From Ruminococcus sp. CAG:382 (GTDB lineage: Bacteria > Bacillota > Clostridia > Oscillospirales > CAG-382), in assembly GCA_000433115.1 (NCBI GenBank), contig FR892179.1:1-6141 (forward strand): a stretch of DNA of 6,141 bases, read 5' to 3'. Below are positions 4,623 to 6,141 of this stretch, in pieces (position 1 is the stretch's first letter; each line of letters begins with the position of its first letter). The notes under the pieces are model-generated. The model made no database searches and had not been told where the DNA came from. It saw only the letters and a program-made list of their open reading frames with translations. A program made the position numbers and the translations under genes.

Positions 4623-5081
4623 TTGAGGACCAAACGTGAGCAGGCGGTACAGAGTTTCATCAACCTCGACCGACTGCACAGAACGGTGTTTGACACCGCG
4701 TCGGGTCAGGATATGCACCGCGGTCAGCATTTCGTGCTTGCCTGTCTGTCGCATATGGAGGGGAATCCCAACCAGGCGGCTCTGGCAAAGGAGCTGAACA
4801 TATCTTCGCCGGCAGTCGCAATGGCATTGAAGCGGCTGGAGGAATCGGGGTATATCACACGTGCGCCCGACCCTGCCGACAGGCGTAACACGGTAATCAG
4901 CATTACCGACAAAGGCAAAACAGCCGTGACAGCAACGCATGAGATATTCAAGGCAATCGACCTAGGTATGTTCGACGGCATGAGTGACGAGATGCTTTCG
5001 ACCTTTGTGGAAGCGCTTCAGGTCATGCAGGACAACCTCAGACAAATCTATTCCAAGCTTAAAGGAGACAAAACAACGTGA
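4623..5081 (+). CDS. MarR-family transcriptional regulator
   Basis: This is a 152-residue winged-helix repressor that would act as a dimer on the palindromes in its own promoter. Residues about 1-30 form the N-terminal dimerisation helix. NPNQAALAKELNISSPAVAMALKRLEESGYI (about 48-78) is the helix-turn-helix, with the recognition helix near 61-75. DPADRRNTVISITDKGK (83-99) is the characteristic MarR wing with the DRR motif. The rest is helical dimerisation surface. The frame is open to a GTG at 4557, but I chose the TTG at 4623 because GGGAGG at 4609-4614 is well placed, the upstream part would overlap the promoter and both operators, and the family begins at about this point. Its stop overlaps the GTG start of the ABC transporter (GTGA), so the two are coupled. 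It probably senses a compound exported by that transporter; the ligand is unknown. Confidence 0.92.
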   Translation: MRTKREQAVQSFINLDRLHRTVFDTASGQDMHRGQHFVLACLSHMEGNPNQAALAKELNISSPAVAMALKRLEESGYITRAPDPADRRNTVISITDKGKTAVTATHEIFKAIDLGMFDGMSDEMLSTFVEALQVMQDNLRQIYSKLKGDKTT

Positions 5082-6141
5082 AACGATGGTTCAAATACAT
5101 CAAGCCATACTGGGTATATTTCGTACTCGGTCCGCTGTGCATGATCGTTGAGGTCATCGGCGAGGTATTCATACCCAAGCTGTACTCTCAGATCATCAAT
5201 AACGGTGTGAACAATCAGAATGTCGGCTACATTGTCGGTATGGCGGCGCTCATGGTGGGCGTTTCGGTACTCATGCTGCTCGGCGGCGTGGGCGGCGCAT
5301 ACTTCGGCGCAAAGGCGTCGGTCAACTTCGGTGCGGATCTGCGTCAGGACCTTTATAACAAGGTGCAGAAATATTCATTCGCAAATATCGATAAATTTCA
5401 GACCGGCTCGCTCGTCACCCGTCTCACAAACGACGTTACGCAGATACAGAACATGGTCAATATGCTGCTGCGTATGTGCCTGCGTGCACCCGGCATGATG
5501 ATAGGTGCAATAATCATGGCGGTTATCATGAACGCGCGGCTCGCACTGATTCTTGCGGTAATAATGCCGTTCATGATAATCGTGCTTTTTTTCCTGATTA
5601 AATATGCGTTCCCCAAGTTCGGCATAATGCAGACAAAGCTTGACGCGCTCAATACCAATGTTCAGGAATCCATCACAAACATACGCGTGGTAAAATCGTT
5701 TGTACGCGAGGACCATCAGCGCAAGACCTTCGCAAAAGCAAACAAGGACCTCAAAGATACCGGAATCTCTGCGATGAACGTCATGATAATAATGATGCCG
5801 CTCATGATGCTGTTCATGAACCTTGCTTCTCTTGCAGTCGTCTGGTTCGGCGGTCAGGAGGTCATGGACACCGTGATCAATGCGACCGGCGGTATGGATG
5901 TCGGCGACCTTTCGGCGTTCCTTACTTACATAACACAGATTCTTTCCAGCCTTATGATGCTGTCAATGCTGTTCGTGTTCTCGTCCCGTGCGCTCGCATC
6001 GTCAAAGCGTGTGCGTGAAGTGCTTGATGAAGTGCCGGATATCGACGACGCCAACGCCGCCGATGCCGACAGAAAGGTCACAAACGGCGACATCGAATTC
6101 AGGAATGTCGTATTCCGCTACTACAAGACAAGCGAAGACCC
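5078..6141 (+). CDS. ABC exporter half-transporter, membrane domain (3' end cut by window)
   Basis: The first 354 codons of a type IV (B-family) ABC exporter are present. MKRWFKYIKPYWVYFVLGPLCMIVEVIGEVFIPKL begins the first membrane helix (about 12-34). Further hydrophobic segments lie at about 50-76, 130-180 and 240-300, consistent with six helices. FANIDKFQTGSLVTRLTNDVTQIQN (101-125) and ESITNIRVVKSFVRED are the conserved coupling and cytoplasmic-helix motifs. At residue 336 GDIEFRNVVFRYY begins the nucleotide-binding domain, whose Walker and signature motifs lie beyond the window. The GTG start overlaps the marR stop by four bases and has AAAGGAG ten bases upstream. MarR followed by such half-transporters is a common Firmicutes multidrug-efflux layout, usually with a second half-transporter next to form a heterodimer like BmrCD; that part is outside the window. 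Confidence 0.93.
   Translation, partial: MKRWFKYIKPYWVYFVLGPLCMIVEVIGEVFIPKLYSQIINNGVNNQNVGYIVGMAALMVGVSVLMLLGGVGGAYFGAKASVNFGADLRQDLYNKVQKYSFANIDKFQTGSLVTRLTNDVTQIQNMVNMLLRMCLRAPGMMIGAIIMAVIMNARLALILAVIMPFMIIVLFFLIKYAFPKFGIMQTKLDALNTNVQESITNIRVVKSFVREDHQRKTFAKANKDLKDTGISAMNVMIIMMPLMMLFMNLASLAVVWFGGQEVMDTVINATGGMDVGDLSAFLTYITQILSSLMMLSMLFVFSSRALASSKRVREVLDEVPDIDDANAADADRKVTNGDIEFRNVVFRYYKTSED

Noticed and set aside
5220..5716. Other open frames inside the ABC exporter gene
   Set aside because: The exporter frame is open from 5078 to the window end with family motifs throughout; the others are shadows.

Overview
The window looks like the chromosome of an endospore-forming member of the Clostridia, probably from the Oscillospiraceae/Ruminococcaceae side of the class. 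The evidence is a pro-sigma-E sporulation sigma factor directly behind what appears to be the end of spoIIGA, a complete SpoIVB-type sporulation peptidase, moderate GC content with strong Shine-Dalgarno sites and TTG/GTG starts, and a MarR regulator coupled to a Firmicutes-type ABC exporter. I see no tRNA, rRNA, CRISPR array, insertion sequence or phage gene.

Left part (1-2925, plus strand) is sporulation. The tail of spoIIGA (1-76) is followed by sigE (91-786). In the family SpoIIGA cuts the pro-sequence off pro-sigma-E in the mother cell. A consensus sigma-A promoter (TTGACA-17-TATAAT, 783-811) overlaps the end of sigE and drives a NYN/LabA-like predicted nuclease gene. Its translation appears to begin at a rare ATT codon at 889 behind a very strong ribosome-binding site and a small GC hairpin. 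A strong terminator (1676-1730) separates it from spoIVB (1809-2849), the forespore PDZ/serine peptidase that signals sigma-K activation in Bacillus. spoIVB ends in a bidirectional terminator. The usual neighbours sigG (after sigE) and spo0A (after spoIVB) are not seen here.

Middle part (2924-4285, minus strand) is a two-gene operon: a glycerophosphodiester phosphodiesterase followed, with a TAATG overlap, by a histidine-phosphatase gene. The phosphatase reading frame is broken at a GAGAGA tract; one extra GA unit would restore a full-length protein of about 214 residues.

The divergent intergenic region (4286-4622) is regulatory. It holds an extended -10 promoter for the minus operon, three degenerate copies of a 31-bp tandem repeat, a possible 43-codon small ORF, and a plus-strand promoter whose -10 box touches the first of two palindromes of the form TTAAC-NN-GTTAA.

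Right part (4623-6141, plus strand) is a MarR-family regulator gene followed, with a GTGA overlap, by an ABC exporter half-transporter that runs off the window just as its ATP-binding domain begins. The layout suggests a self-regulated drug or metabolite efflux operon. The most noteworthy items are the ATT start of the NYN gene, the GA-tract frameshift, the paired MarR operators and the 31-bp repeats.
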